From Aeromonas taiwanensis (GTDB taxonomy: Bacteria > Pseudomonadota > Gammaproteobacteria > Enterobacterales > Aeromonadaceae): a stretch of 64,000 nt of DNA. Positions within the stretch are counted from its first letter, which is position 1. Every line of letters starts with the position of its first letter. Under the pieces are notes generated by a model. It did not search any database. It worked only from the letters and a program-made list of their open reading frames with translations, and had not been told where the DNA came from. Shown here one piece after another: positions 8,120-17,060 of the stretch. The position numbers were made by a program, and so were the translations under genes. The stretch is from assembly GCF_000820165.1 (NCBI RefSeq), contig NZ_CDDD01000015.1:52622-116621 (forward strand). The letters run 5' to 3'.

Positions 8120-8330
8120 CTATTGGGTCATTAACCCGCCAAGGCATTCTGTGTCAAAATACCAGCAACATGCCCAGAGGATGCCGATCCTGCGGTGTTC
8201 AGCGACCCAAAATGGTCGAATTGGTGCGGGATCCCACTCTTGTTCCAGATTTACTGTTCCCCGCTTCAGCATGCTCCCCGGACGAAACGATACCGGGCGG
8301 GTTCAATCCAGTTATTTGTCGGAGTCATTC

Positions 8331-8906
8331 ATGTCGGCCAAACAACCCACCCGCAAGCCTACCGGCAAGCGCAAAGAATCAGATGCCAGTGCCCAGGAAG
8401 GTCGTGAGCGCAAGCGCGCCGCCAAGCGCAAGGGCTTGAAGGCGGGCTCCCGCCAGCAGGTCGATCAGGCCACCAAAAAAGGCGGCAACAAGCAGGCCAA
8501 GGATCCGCGCATCGGTTCCCGCAAACCCATCGCCCTCGTCGTGGACGAGAAGAGCAGCAAGCCGCAGGCACCCAAGGCCATTAAAGAGAAAAAGCTGGTG
8601 ATGACGCCCGAGCAGGAGCTGGCCTCCATCGAGAATGATGATCGCCTCAACGATCTGCTGGATCGCCTCGATGCCGGTGAAACACTGGAAGCGGCAGAAC
8701 AGGCCTGGGTCGACCAGCGTGTCGATCGCTATCAGGAGCTGATGGACGAGCTCGGCATCATCGACACAGACGAAGATGACGACGGTGACTTCGACGACAT
8801 CGAGTATGAAGAATCCAAGGCACCGGCTTCCGAAGACGAGCTGTGGGAGCGTTTCAACCAGGCTGACTACCAGCCTGAAGCCAAGCCCGAGCCGAAGAAA
8901 AAGTGA
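8331..8906 (+). CDS. yihI: Der GTPase-activating protein YihI
   Basis: YihI stimulates the GTPase of Der (EngA) and so tunes 50S assembly. 191 residues: a very basic, lysine/arginine-rich N-terminal half (MSAKQPTRKPTGKRK, RKRAAKRKGL), then a central helical part (ELASIENDDRLNDLLDRL), an acidic run (TDEDDDGDFDDIEYEES) and a basic KPEPKKK tail. ATG 8331 has GGAG seven bases upstream; the frame is open much further upstream into the Csr RNA, but that part is non-coding. Its stop overlaps the next start as TGATG. Confidence 0.93.
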   Translation: MSAKQPTRKPTGKRKESDASAQEGRERKRAAKRKGLKAGSRQQVDQATKKGGNKQAKDPRIGSRKPIALVVDEKSSKPQAPKAIKEKKLVMTPEQELASIENDDRLNDLLDRLDAGETLEAAEQAWVDQRVDRYQELMDELGIIDTDEDDDGDFDDIEYEESKAPASEDELWERFNQADYQPEAKPEPKKK

Positions 8907-9358
8907 TGAGTGGATGGATGCTGGCCGCCCTGTTGGGGGGCCTTCTCTTGCTGGGGCTGGCGGTCTACGCCGGCACCCTGCTGGCCCGCCTGAAGCGGCA
9001 GCAGGATATGCAGCAGCGGGCAATTTCCGCCCGCAACGAGCGGATTCTCGAGAGCGTCAGGGTCATCGCCCATGCGGTGCGGGATGGTCAGTGCGACTAC
9101 TCCGAAGGCGCCATCCGGCTGACCAACCTGCTGGATGCCTTGCAGATCAAGGGGGGGCGAGCCTTCGCCGACGAATTCCCCGGTCTGTACGGCCTCTACG
9201 ACAAGGTGAAAGAGATGCCGACCCACGAGGCGCGGCGCGCCCTCAAGCGCAACGAAGTGATGAAGATGGATCTCGAACGCAGCGGCTACGAGGCCGAGCT
9301 GGAGGCGAAGATCCTCGACGATGTCGCCAGACTGAAGGATTTTCAGTTAAGCCGGTGA
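8906..9358 (+). CDS. DUF2489 membrane-anchored protein
   Basis: 150 residues with one N-terminal transmembrane helix (about residues 4-24, LAALLGGLLLLGLAVYAG) and a cytoplasmic helical domain. The family has no known function. It starts at ATG 8906 sharing bases with the yihI stop, so translation is coupled. The yihI-DUF2489-hemN order recurs in Vibrio relatives as far as I recall. Confidence 0.85.
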   Translation: MSGWMLAALLGGLLLLGLAVYAGTLLARLKRQQDMQQRAISARNERILESVRVIAHAVRDGQCDYSEGAIRLTNLLDALQIKGGRAFADEFPGLYGLYDKVKEMPTHEARRALKRNEVMKMDLERSGYEAELEAKILDDVARLKDFQLSR

Positions 9359-9386
9359 ACGGATAACAAAGAAAGAGGAAGCAAGC

Positions 9387-10760
9387 GTGCAAGCAGAACA
9401 GATTGTGTGGGATCAGGCCCTGATCGAGAAATATAACTACAGCGGCCCGCGTTATACCTCCTATCCCACCGCGCTGGAATTCAACGAGGACTTCGGCTAT
9501 CCGGACTTCGTCCAGGCTGCGGGCCAGTATCCGGCGCGAAATCTGTCGCTCTACGTGCACATCCCCTTCTGCCACAAGCTCTGCTACTACTGCGGCTGCA
9601 ACAAGGTGATCACCCGTCACCAGCACAAGGCCGATCACTATCTCGATTACCTCGAGCGTGAAATCAAGGCCCAGGCTCCCCTGTTCAAGGAGCGTCTGGT
9701 GACCCAGTTGCACTGGGGTGGCGGCACGCCCACCTACCTGAACGAACCCCAGACCCGTCGCCTCATGGCCATGCTCCGGGAGCATTTCCATTTCGCCGAG
9801 GAGGGGGAGATCAGCATAGAGGTGGATCCGCGCGAGATTGAGCTCTCCATGCTGGATGTGCTGCGTGAGCTCGGCTTCAACCGCATCAGCCTGGGCGTGC
9901 AGGATTTCAACAAAGAGGTGCAGGTCGCGGTCAACCGCGAGCAGGACAACGACTTCATCCGCGCCATGTTGGTGCGGGCCCGCGAACTGGGGTTCCGCTC
10001 CACCAACCTCGACCTCATCTACGGCCTGCCGCACCAGAACCGGGAGAGCTTCCACCACACCCTGGAGGAAGTGCTCAAGACCGACCCGGCGCGCCTTTCC
10101 ATCTTCAACTACGCTCACCTGCCGAGCCGCTTCGCCGCCCAGCACAAGCTGAAGGAGGCGGACATGCCGGCCCCCCGGGAGAAGCTGGCCATGTTGCAGG
10201 ACACCATCGCCTTCCTGACCGGTCGCGGTTATCAGTTCATCGGCATGGATCACTTCGCCAAGCCCGATGACGAACTGGCCGTGGCCCAGCGCGAGGGCAA
10301 GCTGCACCGCAACTTCCAGGGCTATACCACTCAGGGAGACTGCGATCTGCTGGGGCTGGGTGTCTCTTCCATCAGCATGATCGGCGATGCCTATTCCCAG
10401 AACCAGAAAGAGCTCAAGGCTTACTACGCCCAGGTGGAGGCGCTCGGCCACGCCCAGTGGAAGGGGTGCTCCCTCAATCGGGATGACCTGATCCGCCGCG
10501 AGGTGATCAAGCGCCTCATCTGCGACTTCTCCCTGAACTTTGCCGCCGTCGAGCAGGCCCACGACCTGGTGTTCAAGGAGTACTTTGCCGAGGATCTCAA
10601 GCTGCTGCAGACCTTTATCGATGACGGCCTGGTACGCATGACGGACGAGGGACTGGAGGTGGTCTCCACCGGCCAGCTGCTGATCCGCAACATCTGCATG
10701 TGCTTCGACGTCTACCTGCGCAGCAAGGCGCGCCAGCAGCAGTTCTCCCGGGTGATCTGA
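9387..10760 (+). CDS. hemN: Oxygen-independent coproporphyrinogen III dehydrogenase
   Basis: Radical-SAM enzyme that makes protoporphyrinogen IX without oxygen. The 4Fe-4S motif CHKLCYYC (C-x3-C-x2-C) follows HIPF; GGGTP and the HemN C-terminal domain (CSLNRDDLIRREVIKRLIC) are present. 457 residues is normal. The start is GTG 9387 with AGAGGAAG just upstream. It sits 28 bases after the DUF2489 gene in an apparent yihI-DUF2489-hemN operon. I saw no clear FNR site. Confidence 0.95.
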   Translation: MQAEQIVWDQALIEKYNYSGPRYTSYPTALEFNEDFGYPDFVQAAGQYPARNLSLYVHIPFCHKLCYYCGCNKVITRHQHKADHYLDYLEREIKAQAPLFKERLVTQLHWGGGTPTYLNEPQTRRLMAMLREHFHFAEEGEISIEVDPREIELSMLDVLRELGFNRISLGVQDFNKEVQVAVNREQDNDFIRAMLVRARELGFRSTNLDLIYGLPHQNRESFHHTLEEVLKTDPARLSIFNYAHLPSRFAAQHKLKEADMPAPREKLAMLQDTIAFLTGRGYQFIGMDHFAKPDDELAVAQREGKLHRNFQGYTTQGDCDLLGLGVSSISMIGDAYSQNQKELKAYYAQVEALGHAQWKGCSLNRDDLIRREVIKRLICDFSLNFAAVEQAHDLVFKEYFAEDLKLLQTFIDDGLVRMTDEGLEVVSTGQLLIRNICMCFDVYLRSKARQQQFSRVI

Positions 10761-10783
10761 GCCGGTCGCTGCCGTTGGAAAAT

Positions 10784-10811
10784 AAAAAAACCGCCTCCCG
10801 GCGGTTTTTTT
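10784..10811. terminator. Bidirectional terminator between hemN and add
   Basis: ACCGCC/GGCGGT stem (10790-10795, 10800-10805) with TCCC loop, flanked by seven A upstream and seven T downstream, so it can end both convergent transcripts. Confidence 0.9.
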
Positions 10812-10828
10812 ATTGGGTTTGTTCCTGC

Positions 10829-11830
10829 TCAGCGCTGAGCCGCGCGGGCACGCAGTTCGGCCTTCTCGGTCTCGCTCAGGAAGGCCAGGGTCAGGCCGTT
10901 TTGCTGGGCGGTGCGGATTTCGCCTGCCGTCATGCCGGCGGCCGGTGCGGCCACTTCATACTCGTGGGGCAGGTCGATCCCCTCCACTGCGGGATCGTCG
11001 GTGTTGAGACAGGCCAGTACACCGGCGGCCAGGAACTGGCGGATAGGATGCTCGGCCAGGCTCGCCACCGTGGTGGTCTGCAGGTTGGAGGTGAGGCAGG
11101 ACTCGATGCCGATACGGTGCTCCGCCAGGTAGGCCATCAGGGCCGGATCCTGAATCGCCTTGACGCCGTGACCGATGCGTTCGGCACCGAGGTCGCGGAT
11201 GGCCTGCCACATGCTTGCGGGGCCCGCTGCTTCACCGGCGTGCACGGTCACGCGCATGCCCGCATCCCGCACCCGGCGGAAGTGGTCGGTAAAGAGTTCA
11301 CCCGGGAAGCCCAGCTCGTCGCCGGCCAGATCGACGGCGACCAGCTTGTCGCGATGGGCCAGGCAGGCCTCCAGCTCGGCCCGGCACTGTTCGGTGCCGA
11401 AGGTGCGGCTCATGATGCCGATCAGGTTGGTCTTGACGCCGAAGTCACGGCTGCCGGCGGCCACACCGTCGATGACGGCCTCGACCACGCCCTGCGGGTG
11501 CAGCTTGTGGGCCATCGCCATGTAGGCCGGGCTGAAGCGCAGTTCGGCATAGTCGATACCGGCGCGGAGCAGATCTTCCACGTTCTCGTAGGCAACCCGG
11601 CGACAGGCGTCATAGTCGGCCAGCACGGCCACGCCCCAGTCCAGTTTCTTCAGGAAGGCCACCAGGCTCGGCTCGTTCTCGACGATCTGCACGTGAGGGC
11701 GCAGGGCTTCCAGTTCATCGGCCGGCAGTCGGATGTTGTGCTGACGTCCCAGCTCGAGAATGGTCTGCGGGCGGATGTTGCCATCCAGATGGCGATGCAG
11801 GTCGGTCAGGGGGAGGGATCTGTCAATCAT
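10829..11830 (-). CDS. add: Adenosine deaminase
   Basis: Zinc enzyme deaminating adenosine and deoxyadenosine to inosine forms in purine salvage. Metal-binding DLHRHLDGN near the N-terminus, VHAGEAAG, and LNTDDPAV near the C-terminus give the Zn ligands and catalytic Glu/Asp. 333 residues is typical. AAGG precedes ATG 11830. It interrupts the hemN-glnG adjacency seen in E. coli and lies convergent to hemN, with its own transcription. Confidence 0.95.
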   Translation of the reverse strand: MIDRSLPLTDLHRHLDGNIRPQTILELGRQHNIRLPADELEALRPHVQIVENEPSLVAFLKKLDWGVAVLADYDACRRVAYENVEDLLRAGIDYAELRFSPAYMAMAHKLHPQGVVEAVIDGVAAGSRDFGVKTNLIGIMSRTFGTEQCRAELEACLAHRDKLVAVDLAGDELGFPGELFTDHFRRVRDAGMRVTVHAGEAAGPASMWQAIRDLGAERIGHGVKAIQDPALMAYLAEHRIGIESCLTSNLQTTTVASLAEHPIRQFLAAGVLACLNTDDPAVEGIDLPHEYEVAAPAAGMTAGEIRTAQQNGLTLAFLSETEKAELRARAAQR

Positions 11831-11892
11831 TGGGCACCTTCTGCGAGTCGGGTTGGAAAGCCTGCCATTCTAGGCGGGGCGCTCGAAAAAGA

Positions 11893-11917
11893 TACCCCGT
11901 TTTAAGGCAAACGGGGT
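11893..11917 (-). terminator. Terminator after ntrC
   Basis: ACCCCGTTT (11894-11902) and AAACGGGGT (11909-11917) form a 9-bp stem. Read on the minus strand it is followed by ATCTTTTTC, so it ends the ntrBC transcript. Confidence 0.85.
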
Positions 11918-11971
11918 CGGATTGATCAGGCTTTCCCTCAAGGCGTGATGGGAATCGTTTTTCCCGTAAAC

Positions 11972-13390
11972 TCAGGGAATGTCGAGCTCCTTGAGCTTGC
12001 GGGTCAGGGTATTGCGGCCCCAGCCGAGCAGGCGGGCAGCCTCCTGCTTGTGACCATGGGTGTGGTCCAGCGCCGTTTCCAGCATGATCCGTTCGAACTG
12101 GGGCATGGCATCCGCCAGGATGTCGGTCTCCCCCAGTGCCAGCTTGGCGGCCACCCAGTCTTGCAGCTGCTGCTGCCAGCCGCCGGGCAGTGCGGGCTGG
12201 CCGGGCTCTGCCGTGGTGGTGATGGGGGTCAGCAGCTCGGTGGGCAGGTCGCTCACCAGCACCTCCTGACCCGAGGCCATCACGGTGAGCCAGCGACAGA
12301 CGTTCTCCAGCTGGCGCACGTTGCCCGGCCAGGGCAGGCGGCTGATGTAGGTCTGGGTATCCGGGTGCAGGCTCTTGGCCTCCACGTTGAGCTCCTTGGC
12401 GGCCCGGAGCAGGAAGTGCCGGGCCAGCTGGGGGATATCCTCCCGCCGCTCCTTGAGGGCCGGGATGTGAATGCGGATGACGTTGAGGCGATGGAACAGA
12501 TCCTCGCGAAACTCGCCATCCGACACCCGTTTCTCCAGATTCTGGTGGGTGGCGGCGATGATCCGCACGTCCACCTGCACCGGCTGATGGCCGCCGACCC
12601 GGTAGAACTGGCCGTCTGCCAGCACCCGCAGCAGCCGGGTCTGCACATCCAGTGGCATGTCGCCTATCTCGTCGAGAAACAGGGTGCCACCGTCGGCCTG
12701 CTCGAAGCGGCCGTGGCGGATGTTGTTGGCACCGGTGAAGGCCCCCTTCTCGTGGCCGAATAGCTCGGATTCGATAAGATCCTTCGGGATGGCCGCCATG
12801 TTGAGGGCGATGAAGTTCTTGTGGGCACGGGGGCTGTGCTTGTGCAGCGCGTGGGCGACCAGCTCCTTGCCGGTGCCGCTCTGGCCGTTGATAAGTACCG
12901 AGATGCTGGAGCGCGACAACCGGCCGATGGCGCGGAACACCTCCTGCATGGCGGGAGCCTCACCGATGATCTCGGGCGTGGTGGTAGCCTCCTGCTGGCG
13001 CGCCTTGCGCTTGGTGCGCTGCTCCTTGAGGTGGTTCTCGGCGCGGCGCACCAGGGTGACCGCCTCGTCGATGTCGAACGGTTTGGGCAGGTATTCGAAG
13101 GCACCGCGCTGGTAGGCGTTGACTGCGGAGTCGAGGTCCGAGTGCGCCGTCATGATGATGATGGGCAGGTCGGCCTGGCGGCGATGGATCTGTTCCAGCA
13201 GGCTCAGGCCGTCTATGCCCGGCATGCGGATGTCCGAGAGGATCACGTCCGGCGAGCGCATCTCCAGGGAGCTCAGCAGGGCTTCGCCGTCGGCAAAGCT
13301 CTCGCATTCGAAGCCTTCGCTGCCAAGGGTGCGCTCCAGGACCCACCGGATGGAGCTGTCGTCATCGACGATCCACACTTTTGCTGTCAT
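11972..13390 (-). CDS. ntrC: Nitrogen regulator NtrC (NR-I)
   Basis: Sigma-54 enhancer-binding response regulator activated by NtrB phosphorylation at low nitrogen. Receiver domain (1-120) has the phospho-acceptor in ILSDIRMPG and KPFD. The AAA+ domain shows Walker A GQSGTGKE, the sigma-54 contact loop GAFTGA and Walker B FLDEIGD. The Fis-type HTH is at the end (EAARLLGWGRNTLTRKLKEL). 472 residues. It lies 9 bases downstream of ntrB; targets in this window are the sites upstream of glnA and ntrB. Confidence 0.96.
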   Translation of the reverse strand: MTAKVWIVDDDSSIRWVLERTLGSEGFECESFADGEALLSSLEMRSPDVILSDIRMPGIDGLSLLEQIHRRQADLPIIIMTAHSDLDSAVNAYQRGAFEYLPKPFDIDEAVTLVRRAENHLKEQRTKRKARQQEATTTPEIIGEAPAMQEVFRAIGRLSRSSISVLINGQSGTGKELVAHALHKHSPRAHKNFIALNMAAIPKDLIESELFGHEKGAFTGANNIRHGRFEQADGGTLFLDEIGDMPLDVQTRLLRVLADGQFYRVGGHQPVQVDVRIIAATHQNLEKRVSDGEFREDLFHRLNVIRIHIPALKERREDIPQLARHFLLRAAKELNVEAKSLHPDTQTYISRLPWPGNVRQLENVCRWLTVMASGQEVLVSDLPTELLTPITTTAEPGQPALPGGWQQQLQDWVAAKLALGETDILADAMPQFERIMLETALDHTHGHKQEAARLLGWGRNTLTRKLKELDIP

Positions 13391-13399
13391 GAGGTTCCC

Positions 13400-14455
13400 T
13401 TACTTGCGAAGTGGTAGGTAGATGGTGAATTCGGTGTGACCGGGCCAGCTGATGCAATCGATGCGCCCCTTGTGCTGATCGATCAGATTCTGGGCGATGG
13501 AGAGGCCGAGGCCGGTGCCCCCCTCCTTGCCGGTGATCATGGGGTAGAAGAGGGTGTCGCGAATGGCGTCGGGAATGCCGGGCCCGTTGTCGATGATCTT
13601 GATCTCGGCCGCGAGACGATAGCGTTGGCCGTGGATGGTGATCTGGAAAGCGGTACGGGTCTTGATGCGGATGAGCCCGGCCTGATCCCCGAGGGCCTCG
13701 GCGGCGTTGCGCACTATGTTGAGAAACGCCTGCTGCAGCTGATCCGATTCCATCTCGAATTCGGGAATGCTGGGGTCGTAATCCCGCTCGATGCGGATCT
13801 GGGGGGGCAGTTCCAGATCCACCAGGCGGCGCACCTGCTCCAGTACGGAGTGGACGTTGTGCACCTTGTGCTGGCCGGGGCGCTGGGGGCCGAGCAACCG
13901 GTCGACCAGCACCCGCAGACGATCGGCCTGCTCGATGATGATGCCGGTGTATTCCCTCAGAGCCGGGTCGGGCAGCTCCTTTTGCAACAGCTGGGCCGCA
14001 CCGCGCAGGCCGCCGAGGGGATTCTTGATCTCGTGAGCCAGACCGCGTACCAGCTCCTTGGCTGCCTGCTGCTGGGCATGTTGCTGCAGCTCCTGGCTGA
14101 TCTTCTTCTGCTGATCGATCTTGCGCAGCTCCACCACCATCAACCGCTGCTCGTGATCGGCCATGGGGCTGACGCTGATCTCCACGAGTCTGGGCTCCCC
14201 TTCAACCACCAGGGTCACCTCGCTGTCGGTGAAGCCCTGCCCCGAAATGAGGCACTGCTTGAAGCGTTGCAGATCGAGGGAGATATGTTCCAGCAGATGG
14301 GGCAGCTCGATGCCGATGAGTCGCCGCTCGCTGAGGGAAAGCAGTTGTTCTGCCGCCGGGTTGACGAATTGAATGCAGAGCCGCTCATCCATCAGGATGA
14401 CGGCGGTCAGCAGGTTGTCCAAGAGTGTCTTGGCGTGATCCATGCGGGTTGGCAC
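13400..14455 (-). CDS. ntrB: Nitrogen sensor kinase NtrB (NR-II)
   Basis: Soluble histidine kinase/phosphatase that phosphorylates NtrC under PII control. A PAS domain (about 15-115) precedes the H-box GLAHEIKNPLGG, the N-box NIVRNAAEAL, G1 DNGPGIP and G2 GGTGLGLSIA. I chose GTG 14455, six bases after AGGGAG; ATG 14443 and GTG 14482 are alternatives in the same frame. A perfect NtrC site lies just upstream, so the ntrBC promoter is probably repressed by phospho-NtrC as at E. coli glnL. Confidence 0.94.
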   Translation of the reverse strand: MPTRMDHAKTLLDNLLTAVILMDERLCIQFVNPAAEQLLSLSERRLIGIELPHLLEHISLDLQRFKQCLISGQGFTDSEVTLVVEGEPRLVEISVSPMADHEQRLMVVELRKIDQQKKISQELQQHAQQQAAKELVRGLAHEIKNPLGGLRGAAQLLQKELPDPALREYTGIIIEQADRLRVLVDRLLGPQRPGQHKVHNVHSVLEQVRRLVDLELPPQIRIERDYDPSIPEFEMESDQLQQAFLNIVRNAAEALGDQAGLIRIKTRTAFQITIHGQRYRLAAEIKIIDNGPGIPDAIRDTLFYPMITGKEGGTGLGLSIAQNLIDQHKGRIDCISWPGHTEFTIYLPLRK

Positions 14456-14490
14456 TGGTTTCTCCCTAAAACGGTGCTGCACACCAATTA

Positions 14491-14507
14491 TGCACCAATA
14501 TGGTGCA
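14491..14507. promoter_or_regulatory. NtrC-binding site upstream of ntrB
   Basis: TGCACC-AATAT-GGTGCA matches the consensus TGCACC-N5-GGTGCA perfectly. It lies about 36 bases before the ntrB start, suited to repression of a local ntrBC promoter. A further half-site GGTGCA is at 14525-14530. Confidence 0.9.
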
Positions 14508-14541
14508 TCAAGTTTACCCGCATCGGTGCATCACATCATCC

Positions 14542-15111
14542 CTAATTGGTCTTGGGAGTGGCCTTGGCGGCCTGATTCACCCTCGTTCGATGCAGGTAAA
14601 AGGTGGCTGGCTTAGATTTAGCAAGGATCGTACCGTCTTTGGCGAGTAGTTCGAGCTGGGCCTCGTAGGCGCCGCGATCGAGGTTTTCGACCCGGATGGC
14701 AAGGCTGTTGTGGGCGAGGGGGGCGGCCTTGCCATTGAGGATAAGGCGCATGTCGTATTGCCCCGGCGGCTGGGGAGAGACCTGACCCTGAAAGACGATG
14801 TTGCCTGTGTTGTCGCGCAAGGTGCTGCCCGGCTCCGGGGAGAGCAGTTCTATCACCAGGGGGGCTGCTTCCTGGGCTTTCTTGGCATCGGCGCCGGTCA
14901 GGTGGTTGAAGTCATCGACCTGGACCGAGTGGGGGGAGGTTCCGACCAGAGGAGAGACCCGCATGTCCACCTCTTTCGCGTTCTTGCCCGGGGGAGGGGC
15001 ATCGGTGTAATGGGTCACCCCCTGGGGGTCGACCCAGGAGTAGACCTTGGCCGCCTGCGCGGTGCAGGAGGCGATCAGCAGGAGGCTCAGCATCCAGGGT
15101 ACAGTGTTCAT
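14542..15111 (-). CDS. DUF4124-domain exported protein
   Basis: 189 residues with a signal peptide (about 1-20, MNTVPWMLSLLLIASCTAQA) and an N-terminal DUF4124 segment (KVYSWVDPQGVTHYTDAPP). The C-terminal half resembles beta-sandwich repeats (VIELLSPEPGSTLRDNTGN). The cysteine in the signal region is not followed by a convincing lipobox. Start ATG 15111 has GGAGAG upstream; an earlier in-frame ATG at 15135 would spoil the signal peptide. It lies between glnA and ntrB, an arrangement also seen in relatives. Function unknown; an envelope location is inferred. Confidence 0.8.
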   Translation of the reverse strand: MNTVPWMLSLLLIASCTAQAAKVYSWVDPQGVTHYTDAPPPGKNAKEVDMRVSPLVGTSPHSVQVDDFNHLTGADAKKAQEAAPLVIELLSPEPGSTLRDNTGNIVFQGQVSPQPPGQYDMRLILNGKAAPLAHNSLAIRVENLDRGAYEAQLELLAKDGTILAKSKPATFYLHRTRVNQAAKATPKTN

Positions 15112-15262
15112 CCATCTCTCCTTGACGGGGTTCACCTTAATCCTATCAGAGAAAAAAGCATCGGGCCGACAGTCGGCACACTGATCACGCTGCGATCTCA
15201 GCCAGGGTGATACCGCGACGTGATCGTGAAAATCCCGATGTTTTTCAGCAGTCTGAATGAAA

Positions 15263-15284
15263 AAACCCGCCTGATGGCGGGTTT
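15263..15284 (-). terminator. Terminator after glnA
   Basis: AAACCCGCC (15263-15271) and GGCGGGTTT (15276-15284) with a TGAT loop; on the minus strand the stem runs into TTTTTTCATTC. It separates glnA from the DUF4124-ntrBC genes, which then need their own promoters. Confidence 0.88.
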
Positions 15285-15300
15285 GTCACAATGATGCGGA

Positions 15301-16710
15301 TTAGACGGAGTAGTACAGCTCGAACTCCAGCGGGTGCGGAGTCATGCGAACGCGGTCTACGTCGTGCTGCTTCAGCTCCAGGTAGGAGTTGATGAAGTCG
15401 TCGCTGAACACGCCACCACGGGTCAGGAACTCGCGGTCTGCGTCCAGGGCGGCCAGGGCTTCGTCCAGAGAGCCGGCCACGGTCGGCACTTCGGCAGCTT
15501 CTTCCGGCGGCAGATCGTACAGGTTCTTGTCCATGGCATCGCCCGGGTGGATCTTGTTGATGATGCCATCCAGGCCGGCCATCAGCTGGGCAGCGAAGGC
15601 CAGGTACGGGTTGGCAGCCGGATCCGGGAAGCGCACTTCGATGCGGCGAGCTTTCGGGCTCGGCACCACAGGGATACGGATGGAGGCAGAGCGGTTGCGG
15701 GCAGAGTAAGCCAGCATGACCGGTGCTTCATAACCCGGCACCAGACGCTTGTAGGAGTTGGTGGTCGGGTTGGCAAAGGCGTTGATGGCCTTGGCGTGCT
15801 TGATGATGCCGCCGATGTAGTGCAGTGCCATCTCGGACAGACCGCCATACAGGTCGCCTGCGAACAGGTTGACGCCGTCTTTGGCCAGGGACTGGTGGCA
15901 GTGCATGCCGGAGCCGTTGTCACCGAACATGGGTTTCGGCATGAAGGTGACGGTCTTGTTGTAAGCGTGGGCCACGTTGTGGATCACGTACTTCAGGACC
16001 TGTACTTCGTCAGCCTTCAGGGTGAGGGTGTTGAAGCGGGTCGCGATCTCGTTCTGACCGGCAGTGGCCACTTCGTGGTGGTGAGCCTCGACGACCTGGC
16101 CCATCTCTTCCAGCACCAGGCACATGGCGGCGCGGATGTCCTGGGAGGAGTCAACCGGTGCAACCGGGAAGTAGCCGCCCTTGACGAAGGGACGGTGGCC
16201 CTTGTTGCCGTGCTCGTAGTCGGTACCGGAGTTCCAGGCAGCTTCTTCGGATTCGATCTTCACGAAGCTGTGGCCCATGGTGTTGGAGAAGGTGATGTTG
16301 TCGAACATGAAGAATTCCGGCTCCGGCCCGAACAGCACGGTGTCAGCGATGCCGCTGGACTTCAGGAAATCTTCGGCACGCTTGGCGATGGAGCGCGGGT
16401 CGCGGTCATAGCCTTGCATGGTGGCAGGTTCAAGCACGTCACAGACGATGTTCAGGGTGGTCTCTTCGGTGAACGGGTCCAGTTTGGCGGAGGCCGCATC
16501 CGGCATCAGCACCATGTCAGACTCGTTGATACCCTTCCAGCCGCCGATGGAGGAGCCATCGAACATCTTGCCGTCTTCGAAGAAGTCTTCGTCGACCTGG
16601 TGGGCAGGGATGGATACGTGCTGCTCTTTACCCTTGGTGTCGGTAAAACGCAGATCGACAAACTTGACTTCGTGTTCCTGGATCAGGGCCAAAACGTTCT
16701 GGGCTGACAT
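15301..16710 (-). CDS. glnA: Glutamine synthetase, type I
   Basis: Makes glutamine from glutamate, ammonia and ATP as a dodecamer. 469 residues as in E. coli. Visible motifs: [11 protein letters not shown], the metal-site stretch PEPEFF, HCHQS, the ATP-binding region [18 protein letters not shown], and NLYDLPPEE containing the tyrosine adenylylated by GlnE in relatives. Divergent from typA across a 350-base regulatory region that holds a sigma-54 promoter and NtrC sites. Confidence 0.98.
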   Translation of the reverse strand: MSAQNVLALIQEHEVKFVDLRFTDTKGKEQHVSIPAHQVDEDFFEDGKMFDGSSIGGWKGINESDMVLMPDAASAKLDPFTEETTLNIVCDVLEPATMQGYDRDPRSIAKRAEDFLKSSGIADTVLFGPEPEFFMFDNITFSNTMGHSFVKIESEEAAWNSGTDYEHGNKGHRPFVKGGYFPVAPVDSSQDIRAAMCLVLEEMGQVVEAHHHEVATAGQNEIATRFNTLTLKADEVQVLKYVIHNVAHAYNKTVTFMPKPMFGDNGSGMHCHQSLAKDGVNLFAGDLYGGLSEMALHYIGGIIKHAKAINAFANPTTNSYKRLVPGYEAPVMLAYSARNRSASIRIPVVPSPKARRIEVRFPDPAANPYLAFAAQLMAGLDGIINKIHPGDAMDKNLYDLPPEEAAEVPTVAGSLDEALAALDADREFLTRGGVFSDDFINSYLELKQHDVDRVRMTPHPLEFELYYSV

Positions 16711-16766
16711 GCTAAGTAACCTCCGGTGTTAAAACTCTTTGGGTGAATGCGTCGTCATATTCACAT

Positions 16767-16784
16767 AAGCCAGTATCGTGCCAA
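16767..16784 (-). promoter_or_regulatory. Sigma-54 promoter of glnA
   Basis: Minus strand reads TTGGCACGATACTGGCTT: GG (-24) then ten bases then GC (-12), the required sigma-54 geometry. It predicts transcription from about 16757, leaving a 47-base leader before glnA. Confidence 0.85.
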
Positions 16785-16812
16785 GTTTGTGACAGCCTGA
16801 TTTCAGGGCACT

Positions 16813-16829
16813 TGCACCGTTTCAGGTTG
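16813..16829. promoter_or_regulatory. Weak NtrC-like site in the glnA promoter region
   Basis: TGCACC-GTTTC-AGGTTG has one perfect half. Its centre is about -64 from the predicted glnA start, like the low-affinity governor sites of E. coli glnA. Confidence 0.45.
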
Positions 16830-16857
16830 TCGGGACACCCGCTCTCAAGCCGGTTGC

Positions 16858-16874
16858 TGCATTAAAGTGGTGCA
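16858..16874. promoter_or_regulatory. NtrC site 1 upstream of glnA
   Basis: TGCATT-AAAGT-GGTGCA matches 10 of 12 consensus bases; the centre is about -109 from the predicted sigma-54 start. Confidence 0.75.
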
Positions 16875-16891
16875 ACCTTGGATCGTTTTGG

Positions 16892-16908
16892 TGCACCACC
16901 ATGGTGCG
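16892..16908. promoter_or_regulatory. NtrC site 2 upstream of glnA
   Basis: TGCACC-ACCAT-GGTGCG matches 11 of 12 consensus bases. Its centre is about -143, 34 bases (roughly three helical turns) from site 1, as needed for cooperative NtrC binding at an enhancer. Confidence 0.85.
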
Positions 16909-17060
16909 CCAGCGTATCCAGGCCATCTAAGCAGGGTTTTGCGCCGGGGTCCATGATCCCGATCCTCCCTTGTGCGCGAATGTGTTGCAATTCTGCTAGG
17001 CAGATCACAAAGGCGAGAGTACAATTAGCGCCCAATTTTACCCGGTGTATTGAGGCGAGA

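Noticed and set aside
7893..8330. Long N-terminal extension of yihI through the Csr RNA
   Set aside because: The GGA-rich structured RNA and its terminator explain this DNA; ATG 8331 has a good ribosome-binding site and matches the YihI start.
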